A DNA stretch of 64,000 nt, taken from contig VZSE01002451.1 in assembly GCA_013398275.1 (NCBI GenBank), forward strand, positions 248,001-312,000, given 5' to 3'. The DNA comes from Promerops cafer (Eukaryota > Chordata > Aves > Passeriformes > Nectariniidae). Shown here piece by piece: positions 14,467 to 27,300 of the stretch. The position numbers and the translations under genes were made by a program. Position 1 is the first letter of the stretch, and each line of letters starts with the position of its first letter. The notes beneath the pieces were generated by a model. The model made no database searches. It was not told the origin of the DNA and worked only from the letters and a program-made list of their open reading frames with translations.

Positions 14467-14474
14467 TGACGTCA
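14467..14474. promoter_or_regulatory. Palindromic CRE (TGACGTCA), isolated
   Basis: A perfect CREB/ATF octamer lies in intergenic DNA about 4 kb upstream of GLIS1 and about 7 kb beyond the NDC1 stop. Weak inverted matches (CTTTGCT ... AGCAAAG) flank it. No CpG island or gene start is adjacent, so if functional it would be a distal element. One octamer can occur by chance. Confidence 0.3.
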
Positions 14475-16160
14475 CCATCAGCAAAGCAAACCTTTCAGTT
14501 GAGGCAGACAGGCCATCTTCAGTCTCTGAAGCTAGTCCCTGCTTCATTCTGAGTCACAAATGAAAGGTGGGGTTGCAATTTGGTATAAAAAAACATCCAG
14601 AGGAATGAAACTGCTCGCCTGAATATCCTCTCACTAAGTCAAGCGGGTAGGACACAGGTGCTGAGTAATTAGAGACTTGCCCATCTGCCCATTTGCTCCT
14701 AGCTGGTGACCAAAGAAAGAGAAAACAGGCAGTAGTCTAAAGCTACCTTGGGTCAGAGTGAAATTGTACCAGTAAGGAGAACAAGTTTTAAAAAGTTTGA
14801 TGCATTTTCCCTACTGACACCAGCCATGATCAGATCATTGCCATGACAGTGTTTTCAGGGCCTACAGGTGCTTTTGCAGATGCTCAACAACCTCTTTGCT
14901 CTGAACAGTCCCTGTGCTCACAGCTGCACAGGCAGGGGCACAGCTTCCTGCCTCGAGAGCTGGATACACAGGAGGACAGTGAGAGATCATCTGCAACAGG
15001 AGGGGGAAAGGACACTGCATGGAGGAGCCTCCAGTTCACCAAATGCAGCCTTCAGAGCTCTTTACCTTTGTCAGGAAGCGACGGCTGTGACCGGCCGCCG
15101 TCACAAACCGGATCTTCGAGAAACTCGGAGCAGCTGAAACCGCCCGTTCCCCAAGCAGTTCTGTGGGAGGAGAGGAATGAAGCAGAACGGATACAGTTAA
15201 GGTGAGCTGCACAGAGCAAACAAGCAGAGGTGAAGTATTAATCTCTAGTTCCCATATTGAAATCATCTATTCCAGCAGGCAACAAAATGAGATTTTAAAA
15301 GGACAGAATTGAAATAGTGAGAACTTTGTGTAACTGCTGCAGTGCAGACAGAGGTGGGAGGTGCTACCATAAGCATTCTCTTAATACTGGGAAAAACAAG
15401 CTCTCTGGTGGGAGAATAACAAACTTTATTATAAATAACCTGGTTGCAAAGCAGTCGTCAATTCACACACAGCAATTTATTTACAAAGGCATGCCAAGTC
15501 CAGACTTGTTTTTGTTTTAATTTACTGCACCACAGATAGCAAAAGAGAAACAATCAAACAAAAACTGAGCCAAAGGAATTGTCTCTGTGAGTATGCCTCT
15601 TTCTTAGAGATTGCCCATATCCCTTTAAGGCAGCACAAAGCCCTTCTTTATAGTGGTTTGAAAATTACCTCCTAAATTAAGGCAGCAGGGTTAAACTGAC
15701 CATACATTATCTAGTGATGGACTCAGCTATTGCCTCATAACTTACAGATTTGTTTATATATCTTGTAGTTAGAAAAAAGAAATTCCTCAGATCACGCTGA
15801 CTTATCTTTTAAAAACAAACCTCTTTTTACAATAGCATATTTTGGGAAAATCACATGGTAATCTTGAATGTACGTTTGTCTTGCAGAAACTGCAAAAAAC
15901 AACCATCATCTCCAAAAGCCACTGTAACACTACAGATCCCTCCTGCCTCCCCAGTTAATTGGCAGATCATTCCTTTGAACTTTGAGGAAAACACCTCTAA
16001 AGAAGGGTCCAACCTGGCTCCATTCAGGATGTGGTTGCTTACACCTGCAGTTAGTTTCCTCAAAAATTCATCTGTACTATTTCTCTGCATCAGTCCATAA
16101 ATAGATCCATCTCTCACACCATGTATACACAACACAGGTAGCAAAATAAACTTCAGTCAC

Positions 16161-16184
16161 AAACAAACAAACAAACAAACAAAA
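16161..16184. repeat. (CAAA)n microsatellite
   Basis: About six tandem copies of a CAAA/AAAC unit in intergenic DNA. Confidence 0.9.
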
Positions 16185-19100
16185 CTCCCTCAGAACAGCA
16201 CAACTTAAGAACATTCAGCTTGTAAAATCCAGTCCTTGGCACTGGGACGTGCCAGGACTAAAATTGCTGGTACAAACTTGACTCATGCCTACTCTAAATG
16301 AGTTACAGAACTGGAGTTATAACATGACCCCCAGTTATTTTGCCTGGGGTTCCATATATTCAATGCACTGAAGACAGTGATTGCTGAATGAGCAGCTAGT
16401 CACTCTTCTTTCTGTTTTCTCATCATTGGCACAGTGTCTGGGCCACACAGTGAATGTGTTTACTGAACAGCAGCCAAGCCCTGTTGCAGAATACAGAATT
16501 ATTCATTTACTCCAGGGCATTTCTTTGGTGTCCATCACTGCAGCAGCCTACTGATTTGGACACAAACATTTCATTATCATCACTAGAGGTGAGGGAGGGT
16601 GGGGTTAGGCTGAACCCCATTTTACAACAGGGGCCCAGAAGCCAAAATCTTCAGTTTCAGTGCTAAACTTGTCACAAAGATCGACTGCTTCCCTCACCCT
16701 TTGCTCCAGGTTATTTAGCATTTCCCATCATTGTCTATGGTAAAACTCATTTCCAGTTCCATCGGTTAAATTCAACCCTTGGTGTCCCAAACAAAACATG
16801 CAGAATCTGGGAGATTGCAAAGTGGCCACCTGTGAAGAGCTGAATGCTGCACAGGATCTCTATGCAAAGCACAAAAAAGACAAGCCCATTTTTCACTGGC
16901 AGTTTTCAGCTTGCACAAACTACAAGAGTGGACTTTCTCTTCCTAAACCACACTGTGGTTGCTGATAAAGCTTTTCCAGAAGTGACTGCCAGTGTGTGCA
17001 AAGACAAAACCTCTCAGTACCCAACTTTGAGATGCGGCAGCCGTGCTCAACCCAAAACTTTTACCACCCCTGACAAGGTCCACAGCCTGGACCTGCTCTG
17101 GGCAGTGACCAGACAGGAAACCCAGTGCCCTACAGAGGTACTGCCCCATCTCCCTGCTCCTCAGAGCTTGCCCTGGAGGTTGGCACATAGTCTGTCTCTT
17201 GAGCTCAAACTGCAAACGCTAGTAAGCCCACAACTGGAACTTGCTTAGCAAGAGCAGAGAATGATGCTTACACATAACCCTCAACAATCTTTGACTTGCA
17301 GGCAGTTATATATTTCCATTCCTAATTCCTGCAAAATTCCTCCAGGGCTCTTGTCATACCTTTTCAGACAAGATGCAGTTATATACAACAGCCCACCCCA
17401 GCTCTGTGTTTTAGGAGTCAGATTTAAAAGTGGAGTTATTTAAGAAGGGAAAGGCAGAGCCTGTCATTTTTTGTATGTTTTGGGCAGGGGTAGAGAGGAA
17501 CTCACAATACACTCAGCACTGGTTCCTTTGATGATTGCATGAGTACATACATGTGGCTTAAGCCACAGTTTTCTCTGCAATTCTTACTGTAGGAACTGAC
17601 TCTTTAGGGAGACAGAAAAAGAAACTGAAGAGAAAATTCCTGTGCCATCACCATTGATTCAATTAATCAGCTTGCATATCCAACAGGGAACTATTCCCAC
17701 TTGAATTTGTGTTTTGTTCTCATGGCAGGCTCCAGAGACCCCACGTTCATCTGTCTCCTGACTGACTAGTTCTACTGTAGTCCCAAGATTTTTTAAGGAC
17801 AGAAAGGTGAGATCTTCTCCAGGTTATTTTTCTGTTTTCTGAAATCTGAGCATGGTGCAGGTTTTTCTCTCTCAGACACAAGGGAGCTGCACTATTTATT
17901 TATTCTGCACCATTTGTGCAAAGCCAATCTGCCAGATGCAAATCTCTACCACGAGTCTGCAGCAAAGGAAAGCAACATTCTACATCCCCTTACAACACAA
18001 CAGCTTGGCAAACCACATTCCAGGCATGTCCACAGCACCCAAATGCATTCAATCCACACAGCAAATACATTAACACAGTACTGGTGACAGAAAATATCAA
18101 AGACCACAGAGGGAGGAGGGTGTGGGGATAGTGGGGAGGATTCTCATCTTGCAGTGTAGTGTCTGTGATGATTCCACACAGACCTTCACTGTTTTATTGC
18201 ATCTTTGAGGAGAGGTGGTCATGGGAGTGGTGGGAACGTGGCTGCCATTGGTGTGTGAAGCCCTGCAGCTACAACACACCTGCCTGAACAGGGAAAGCAC
18301 TGCAAGCTGCCACCATTCATCCCACAGGGAAAGGGGACAGCACTGTATGTGGCAAAGCACCTCCACAGCCAAGGGTGCTCCTGAGGCCACCTCCTATGGA
18401 TTCCATACACCCACCCACCCCCAGTGCATCAGGCCCTCCCCAGGCAGAGCACCCATGCCGCAGGTGGCCACGTGCAGGAGCTGGGGGAGGCCTGGCAAGC
18501 ACAGAGCCCGCAGACTGCACCACTTGCCTGTGACTGAACAGGTACCAGAACATTCATCAGCGAGAGCCTGGCACTTCCCTGGCTGCCCTGGGAGCCAGAG
18601 GAGCGTGGTGGGAGGTGGGAAGATGGCTGCTGCAGGCCTCAGGACAGTGAGCACAGCACACACAATGCAGCCTCTGTTCAAAGCACGCAGCAACAGAATC
18701 GAAACCACTTCATTTCAAGGGGCATTCAGGCCTGGAGCCGCGACTGGCACCGGGACAATTCTCCAAAGTGGCAGAGCTCCTGTTGAGGGAGCAAGTCCTG
18801 CCTGGCTCCCGTGGATACAGCAGTGTGCAAGAGCTTCAAGCACCAGGGCCTCTGCATTTGTCCACCCACAGTCTGAATTTTCAAAGCTGTACCTCGGAAA
18901 ATGAAGCAAGATAGATTTTTTTTCAGATTTATAACTGATTGCTCAAGAGCTTAAGTCTCTATTTCATTACTCCACTGTAACAGGAACACGGATCTGAACC
19001 ATCAACCACTTACCTCTCCACAGCTGCAGTGGATATTATTTCAGGTACTCTTGACTGCAGCTCACCTGTGGGAGAGGCAGGTTGTTCACAAGGTTATCAG

Positions 19101-19850
19101 AATGCTGTTTCACCTGTGCATGCAGCAGGCAATCCAGCAACAAGATGCAGCTCAGCTTTGAGATGATTAAACAGATGAAAAATCTCAGGCTTGAGGGATC
19201 CAGTTTCGTTGCAGCTACACAGAAACCAACTGTAAAAAGGCTTTATTTTTCTTCTCAGTACCCAGAATGCAGAATTGAACTCAGGAGACTCTTCCCCTAC
19301 CTCACAGAGGCTTCACAGACTGATTCTTTTTATGTTAAGACAAAAGTATACAAAAGGACTTGAAACACCACCACAGTTTGCCAGGGGAGCAGAACTATTC
19401 CCAAAGCCAAAACCAGAGTAAGATGTTATCAGTTACTCAACTTCAAAGGGCATCCAACATACACTTTATGTTCTTGTACACTGTGATTCACAAGCAAGAA
19501 ATACTGTTAAAGATGCACTTTTAAGTTAAGGCTTAAAAAAAAAAAAAAGTCTTCAGCTCTTTAAATATTGGAGCTGTTAAAGAAACCACAAAGCAATCAG
19601 CTTTTGAAAGCTCTTCTGTCATAGGGAGAATGCCATGAATCACACACACATTAGCAGATATGTGCAAATCTCTCCTGCAACACAAGGACAGACATCAGCC
19701 ACTTTGCCATCAAAAAACTCATCTACATTTTAAGCCTGTTCACAACTGTAACACTTAATTAGAACTTGCAGTTTATGGCTGTGGGAGTGTTGCAGAAAAT
19801 ACCACAGCAATTAAAAAAAAAATACTGCACCTATTCAAAAGTGTGAAAAA

Positions 19851-21347
19851 TTTATTTGAAACTTTCATCAGCAGTATTTGGGTTACCAGTTACACCTGAG
19901 GTACCAGCTAAAGCACCATTTAACTCCAGGTGCATGTTGCAATGCCAGAAAATATGCAAATTATATTATTTAATAAGTCAGGCAAGCAAGAGGCTTATAC
20001 CTGTGGTAGAAGTCAAGCGTGGGGAAGCTTTAGCTTAACCTTTAAACATTGTGAAAGGCTATCACCTTACTATGTTTGCTGTGGGCCATCTCAATGCAAA
20101 AAGAACAATATCATTCTCATTTCCACTACCAAATCTAACATCTGCAGTGTCTGCATTACAAAAAAAATTACCTCTCTGTACTGAAGAAAGCAATATGCAG
20201 GTCTCACTGGAGATTCAGGGGTTTCTCTTTTACCCAAACCTTACAGACACCCTATTACTACACAGCCACATCACACCAACATAACTAACACCATGGCCAT
20301 CCTCAAATCTTGGGTCCTCTGTTAAAAAAAAACAACAACAAAAAACAACACAACAAAAACCACAGGATTAACAGCAGTGAAGGAAAATTATAGTTTTGTT
20401 TCCTCTTATCAAATGAAATCCATTTGCACGACCATTTAGCTTACTGTTCTCATCTTCATACTCCACACATTTTCCAGTAACTCCAGTAACTGGAGCCTGT
20501 TTAAAAATTGAGTAATTAATTTTCAAATTATTTAGATAGGTTTTCAGATAAAAAGCTTTAAAAAAAAGTATTATTTTTCACCAGAATCTACCAATAATGT
20601 ATACCATTTTGAAAAATTTGGATGTGCTGCAAACATCTTTCTACCCCCCAAAAAGAAAGCTGTTGATCTAAACTTTAATTCCCAGTATCATTACTTGGGA
20701 GTTTTACTAAATGCAGTACTGTTTCCTGTATGTTTCTGTACAGATCAGAACTTGGTTTGCTAAGTCACCTTAAAGATAAAATCTGAGCTGCTCACTTTCC
20801 AGGAAGTATTTGTGTGCTAATAATGCCTTTCTGCACACCCATTTTACTCTGAAGGAGTATTTCCAGCTTACAGAAGAGCAGCATGCTTTATTCCTGGGCA
20901 CATCTGTTTCCTACACTTAAACTACACTCTTGATCTAAAAGTGCTATCAACTAAATTTATGAAGCACTTAAGCACTAAGTATCTACGTGAATCTCTCCTC
21001 AGCCCCTTAACAGAAGAGAGTAGGGAAAGAACACAGTGTGAAAAATAATGAAAGATCCGAGTGTCAAAATAACTCTGGCAATCTTAAATGTCATAGTCTT
21101 ACCTAGAAAGAAGAACTGGCACTTTCTCATTTGTAAGTGACATTAAAAGAAGGCAAGATGAATTTTACAAGCTTTATTATACAAAAGATGATCCAAACCC
21201 ATAGGAACTCTTCTACAGTTCTAAAAGTTTTGTTCTGCAACTTATTTTTCCATATGCTTTTCCAAAAAGCCAAGGTAAAAAGCCTCATTAGTCCCACTTT
21301 CTTCTTAGCAAGAGTCGTGAAAAAACCAACCGTAGCTGCATCAAAAT
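19851..21347 (-). other. NDC1: Presumed NDC1 3' UTR and downstream flank
   Basis: This AT-rich sequence lies just downstream of the NDC1 stop codon. Two minus-strand AATAAA signals are visible as TTTATT on the plus strand, at 21173-21178 and 19851-19856. The first would give a 3' UTR of about 0.2 kb and the second about 1.5 kb. The second is followed by a TG-rich stretch, but neither choice can be settled from sequence. Confidence 0.4.
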
Positions 21348-24300
21348 TTATTCTTTGTACTCCAGGAATTGCTGAAGTCTTTTCTTATGTTCTGTAGACA
21401 CTTGTACAGCACTAGAAACAAATGCAGAACATTTTACATTAAAAATAATACAGCACAAAAGTAAAGTCTCATGCCAAAATTGAGTGTACATTGAAATCAA
21501 TTACACTGAAGCTAAATTTTATTAAAAACTATCTATGTTCCAAGACAAAGAAGCATATTAACCCTTGAAACTGTCAATTCTTATCCTCAGCAGCTTCTAA
21601 AAAATACCTATACCAGGAAACCTTGCCCATTTCCTTACGTCTAAACAGCAACTGATTAACTGCAAGGATGAGTTAGGTAAGAAAGAATCTCCTAAAATGA
21701 TCCCTCCTGTATACTGAGCACTTCTAAATGAGGGACATTTCATCCCCAGAGGGAGAGATGAGCAGATACTACAGGAAGTTTCAGTCCCACATATTCTAAG
21801 GCCAAGTATGGAAGTTTGCCTGCTGGGAGAGTGGCTGAGGAAGAGCTGTTGGACAACCAGGCAGCAACAGAATTTCATTATTTGGACCCTTCATAGAATT
21901 CTCTCTCTGCAGAACAATTGCCTCTAGTTGATTTATTTTCTTTTCAGCAGCTCAGATTTATTAAACAAGTGGTATTCATGAACTGCTTCTAAAGAGTTCA
22001 TCAAAAGTCACTAAGAAAAATTGCCCAGAAATCTATGAATAATAAATTTCTAAGGGGGACTATATATCTACACAGGAACTTTTTAAGGTTCCACAAATCA
22101 AAAAATACTAAAATACCACGTTATAATAATGACCAGAAGGGATTTTTTCCCTAAACTTCGCTTTTCACAGGTCCTACAATAACATTAATTAAACTAAATT
22201 CAACAAGCAAGCAATCATGAGGAAGTTCTTACTTCAAGTGTTCTCCAAAGACAGTAGTTATCCGGTATAGGGCTGTTTTCAGAGATGCTCTAAGTGCAAA
22301 TCGTAGTGTTTTGTAGGATGTGTCCACCAGACTCCCTGAAATCCGGGGAGGTTTGCTGGAAACATGTGGCAGTTTGAAATGTCTGTCTACGACCTGATTG
22401 AGAAAAACAAACAGATTCTTGTTATCTGTTCAATTATTTCATAATGTAACTAGTGACATGTTTGTGTCAAATAAAGCAAAAATAAAGTGCAAGTTCAGAA
22501 ATTCCACCAAGACACACAAAACTGTTTTGGAGACTGAGCATTTCCCAAACATCAACAGGAACACAGAACCAAGTTCTGTGAAGTAAGATTCTCTGTTACT
22601 GAGTCTTAAATTAAACACATCACATGCTGCAGGAGAAACACAATTCTGTCCTGTATTATGACTTGTTTCTTTCACAAACAAGGGTATTGGTTTTTTTTTC
22701 CCCCTGGTGCCTGTTCTTGGAATAGATGACTTACACTGAAGAACTTTAATAACCTCTAAATTCTTTCTAAGAATCTCCATTAGGGCAGTGTAAAATGGTT
22801 ATGTTAATAGGACACAGATAGCCTTGGAAATCTGGATTTTTTAAAACACACATTACACAAACATCAGTAATTTGAGAGTAGTGTCTTACTATTAGCAGAG
22901 ACACAGATTTTATCTCCTGAGATTTGCAATATCTCCAAGTGCTCCATGTTGCACCAGGAACTGTGTGCAACCAAATAAAGATTAAGTTCTAACTCTGCAA
23001 AAGATATTTGTTAGAATTGCTTCATCCCTGAAATAAACTCTTCAACTGAGCACACAGTAGCATTTCTTTAAAATTACACATTCCGTATTTTCTCCTTCCA
23101 CATTTTAAAAAACCAAGAGGGTTCTTATTCAGCTGTTTCATAGTGGCAATCAGCTGTTTTGCTTAGATTAACTGCAGAAGAGCTGTTTTAGTGGCAGCAA
23201 CTTCAATGTTATGACTAGTCGGCAAGGTTATTATGTAAAATCAACAAGATTCCTTCTCCTCTCCCAAACTTGCCTTGCAGCAAGGAAAAGTTAAGTTTTA
23301 CCTCCTGAAGAGTCAGTAATGTGTTCAGGATAGCTGGCAGTGTAGTTTGGACAACTCCAAACTGGTCTTCAGTAAAGGAGGCTGCTACCAAGTGAGACAG
23401 ACCTTTACAAAAAAAAGGAATTTTCTGTAATTAATACTTCAAAAGGTGAGAATTCAGTAACAAAGATCATGGTGCTGCCTGAAGATTCCATTAGTGTGCT
23501 GGAATTCCTGAGGACTTGCTGCTGCCAGCTGTCAGTCACCTCAGCTCTGGCTCAAGGACCAAACCACTCACTGGTTTGACAGGTGTATAATAGCTTGAGG
23601 TTGGTAAAAGAAGAGAGATTATATAAAAATTATGTGTGATTCCCATCTCCAGACTCTACACATCCCAAGCCATCACCTTCAATCTGACACAGCATGGCAC
23701 ATCTGCCCTTAAAACACATCACCAAGGAAACATCAACTTTGCACAGTCAAATGTCATAGAAGATTCTATCAATACCACTATTTACTCATGACTTTGAAAG
23801 AAACAATAAAAATCCAAAATGTAACTTCATACTCTCATTGTTTTTCTAATTCTCTGCAAGCCATCTTTTTGTTTATTTGCTAAGTTACTGAGTGCCTCCC
23901 TCAGCTCTCTGATAAACAGAGGAGACCCAGAGCCTTTAGTCAGAAAAGCTGCTGTAAAAAGGCATCACAAATCTGTCACTAGAAAAAATATAAAAGTGAT
24001 ACATGGGTTCACATGAGAGAGAAGCACCAGAAATCAAGTTTAGGAATCTGTACAGAACATAAAGTAAGAGATCTCACGTGGGATCTCTAAACTAACAAGT
24101 GAATTAGACTTTAGTCATGTTGGTGTCTGAGATGCAGTTGTGTTTTTGTCAAAAGCATTTCAAAGATTTTTATTGTTACATTTATAAAGCACAGAGCCCA
24201 GAGAGTTTTACATGAACCAACAGAGTGGATCACCTGGAAACCACTTACCTTCCAAAGCCCAGATGTGCATTTGGGCATCAGAGAAGACAGCCTGGATGGA

Positions 24301-27300
24301 GGCTTCTGGGTGCTGAGAAAGAAACCAAAGTGGTGTGAGTGCACTTTGTAAATAATATCACCAAATTTGCAGGTTTCACAACAGACCTGCAAGGCCAACG
24401 GATCTTGGGAAATAGCCAGAAAAATCTGCTCTAAAGAAGTAAAATTCTTTTTGGACAGGAGCTGCCCACAATGCTACAGCTGTAATTGAAGAGGAAAAAA
24501 AAAGGGGGAAGAACAGGATATACACTAGCTGGTTTTCAAGGGCTAAGAATGCTTTAAGCAAAATGCAGTTTTTAATCAGATGAATTTAAAAAAGCATTAT
24601 TATTCCTATTTTCTGCAGGTGTGGGACAATCCTGCTGTGAAACTCACAGCAAGCAAGAAGCTGTACTTATGGAAAGCTTTATATGAAAATACAGGTTTTA
24701 CAGCCATTACCTGTGTCTCAAACACAGGACCACCCTTACCTTGCTGAAGAAATACATTATCAGCGCCCGTTTGGACAAGAAGCTTTTTATCTGAAAAGAA
24801 GATTAAACAGATCATCTGCATTTATTTATGCAGTTGGCCCTTCTCAACCATACCACTTTCACACAGCATAAAGGCATTGGAAGTGAAGGATTTGTGTTAT
24901 GTAAGCTAAGTGGAGAAGGAAGTATTCATTCCATAAAGTGGAAAATTCTTCCAGAGAGGCATCACCTAAGCTGCACCCCCTATGCACTGCAATTTTACTC
25001 CACCTGTTCTTGCTTGCTCTGAAGCCATGTGTAAATAAACCTTGGCTGCACTGCCTCGCTGTCAGTTCTTGCAGCAGAGAGCACTGGGAAGGATTCATGG
25101 TGAGAACCATTCATTTGCTGATCTGCAAGAAAAAAAAATACATTGTCTTCAGAAAAACTGACTGCTGTCACTTTCATCCTCACAATGCAGCTCTCCATTG
25201 ACAAGGATGTGAGGCTCAAGTGCTGTGGAAGAATCTCTACCTGAAACCGACGTCCACAGCTTCAGTCCCCTTCTCATGACATGGGGACTTTGGACTGTTG
25301 TTCCATGCCAAGGAGACTTCACATCCACAACTCCCATCTTGTAACTTAAAGCAGGAGAGCTGAAAGGTGAACCAGCATCAGAGCCAGGAGACATCTTCAC
25401 AGGCATCAGGGATGGCTTAACCAGTGGAGACATGGAGGCCCTGAGAACAATGTTGGACCTCTGTGACTGGAATGACATGTCTTCTATCCCAACACCTCCT
25501 AGTGACAAAGAACACACTGCATGAAGACAACAGGCTGGCACAGTGACACAGGAGATGGGTTTGTTATTTGATTGCTATTTCAGAGCTATTATGACAGGAC
25601 ATGGTTTAGCACTCTGCTCTTGCAAAGAAGTACACATCAACATAAGCATGGAGCATTCTCAAAGTTCATCAGCTTAAAAACAGCAAGTGATGATACAGAT
25701 CCTTGTGGATTTATTTATTTTACTCCTGCTAGCCAACATTACAACACCCTGATATACATAAAGTGGGCTCTTAGCATTAAGTACTAGAAAAAAGGCTGTC
25801 CACAGAAGACTGCAAAGTCGTTCTGATTGGCATTTAAGAAAAGGCATGGCTGTCTCCAAATCCAAGGATCAGCAGCACGAGAAGAAATTCACCTGTGACA
25901 TACCAACAGCGCCTGCTGTTGCCAGGCCACTGCCTGCTAAGGGATTCCATTACCTGGCAGCCTTGTGCTAGCACAGCTGTGCTGCCAGGAATGATGCCCA
26001 AGTCTGGCATGTAAAACACTCAAAATGCCTGGAGGCTGCTCACAGCTCAGGAGTCAGACTGGGCTTTCCTCACTCTACTGTGATATTAGTGAATCACACA
26101 AACATAAACAGAACCTAATTTTACCATCTTAAACTAATCATAAGAGCAGTTATGCAAATTACAGAGCATCTCTTGGCAAGACTTAAATTCTCCCTGTGCT
26201 GTGTTGAACCACATACTGAAACTGTGATAATCAGACTTTTTTTATTCATGCAAGTATGGAAAAAATACTGTATTGAACATAATATCACGCAAATAGACAA
26301 ACTGAGTAAACATGATAATTGCAAGTTTTCTAGCTATTTTGGGATTATTTCGACACAAATACCTAAGATTAATTGGGGGAGGATCTTTTTTGTTTGTATT
26401 TATTTGCAGAAATCTCTCATTTTCCTCATAAAATTTAATTGAGACTAAGGTATCCATTGCTACCTTCATGCTTTACAAACCTTTATGAGCACTTCCTCAC
26501 GTACCTGGAGTCTGTGGAGGTACTTTCAGCTCTCCCACTGGTGGCTTTGCTCTCCCATTTGCTGCTGCTGCTTCCTGCTGTGCAATCAGCCTCTGAGTCA
26601 GGTCACTCAGGAGACTCAAACACTCCCGGGATATTGCAGTCCAGTTGTGTGGGTGCCCACCTGGCAGGGCACACAAAGAGCAGGGTTTAACCCAGCTGTT
26701 CCTCCCTGGATCTGTTCTGACAGTGCCCATGTGCTCTCAGCAGGAGCTTCACTGTCACAGTGCCACTCACTCAGCTTCTAAAACACCACAGGGCATTTCC
26801 ACTGTGACAGCTTGTTTGTACTGAGAGGAAGATGAAAACATGGACAGATTCAATGGGTAACTCTAAAAAGACCTCAGTGAAACCTGCTAAGCAAGCAGGC
26901 AACACAGGCAGTTCAGCCCATCAGATCTGAAATCACTGAACAGCTAAAATGAACAAGTATCAGTGGCGATGGCAACACAGTTTTGAAGCAGTACAAACAC
27001 TAGAATTCCTGATAAGGTGCTACAAAAAGTTCTTGAAGGCTTCTAAGCAGTTTTAACTGACCTCCTCTGCCATATCTGAATACAGCAAAAGGACTGTGCA
27101 CTAACTGAAGTTACAGCCAGTGTTTGCTCTCATAGCTGCAGTGGTGACTCGGTATTTGTACCTGATTTCCCCTCACTCACAGCTCAACATTCTGCTTCCA
27201 TACACATCTGTTAGGTTATCCAGTCTGGACCATCTGACTGGTCATGTGAAGTGGGCCCTATTTTCAAAACCCTAAACCTGTGTTTCCTCATGGCTGTCAT

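Larger units (their letters stand above)
11500..19850. other. Intergenic GLIS1-NDC1, no gene seen
   Basis: This interval separates the GLIS1 promoter from the 3' side of NDC1. The sequence is ordinary mixed-composition DNA. The longest open frame (18215-18904, plus) is low in complexity-typical coding features, rich in Pro, Ser, His and Thr, and resembles no family I know. It contains a short CAAA tandem repeat (16161-16184) and one palindromic cAMP-response-element core at 14467-14474. I see no rRNA, tRNA or recognisable transposon here. Confidence 0.55.

Noticed and set aside
15851..16144. Minus-strand open frame with fairly protein-like composition
   Set aside because: It has no ATG near its start, no splice partners I could find and no known homologue. 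It could be an old repeat fragment.
18215..18904. 229-residue plus-strand open frame in the intergenic region
   Set aside because: Composition is not protein-like, there is no recognisable domain, and several other frames are open in the same GC-richer patch. RNA-seq over 18.2-18.9 kb would settle it.
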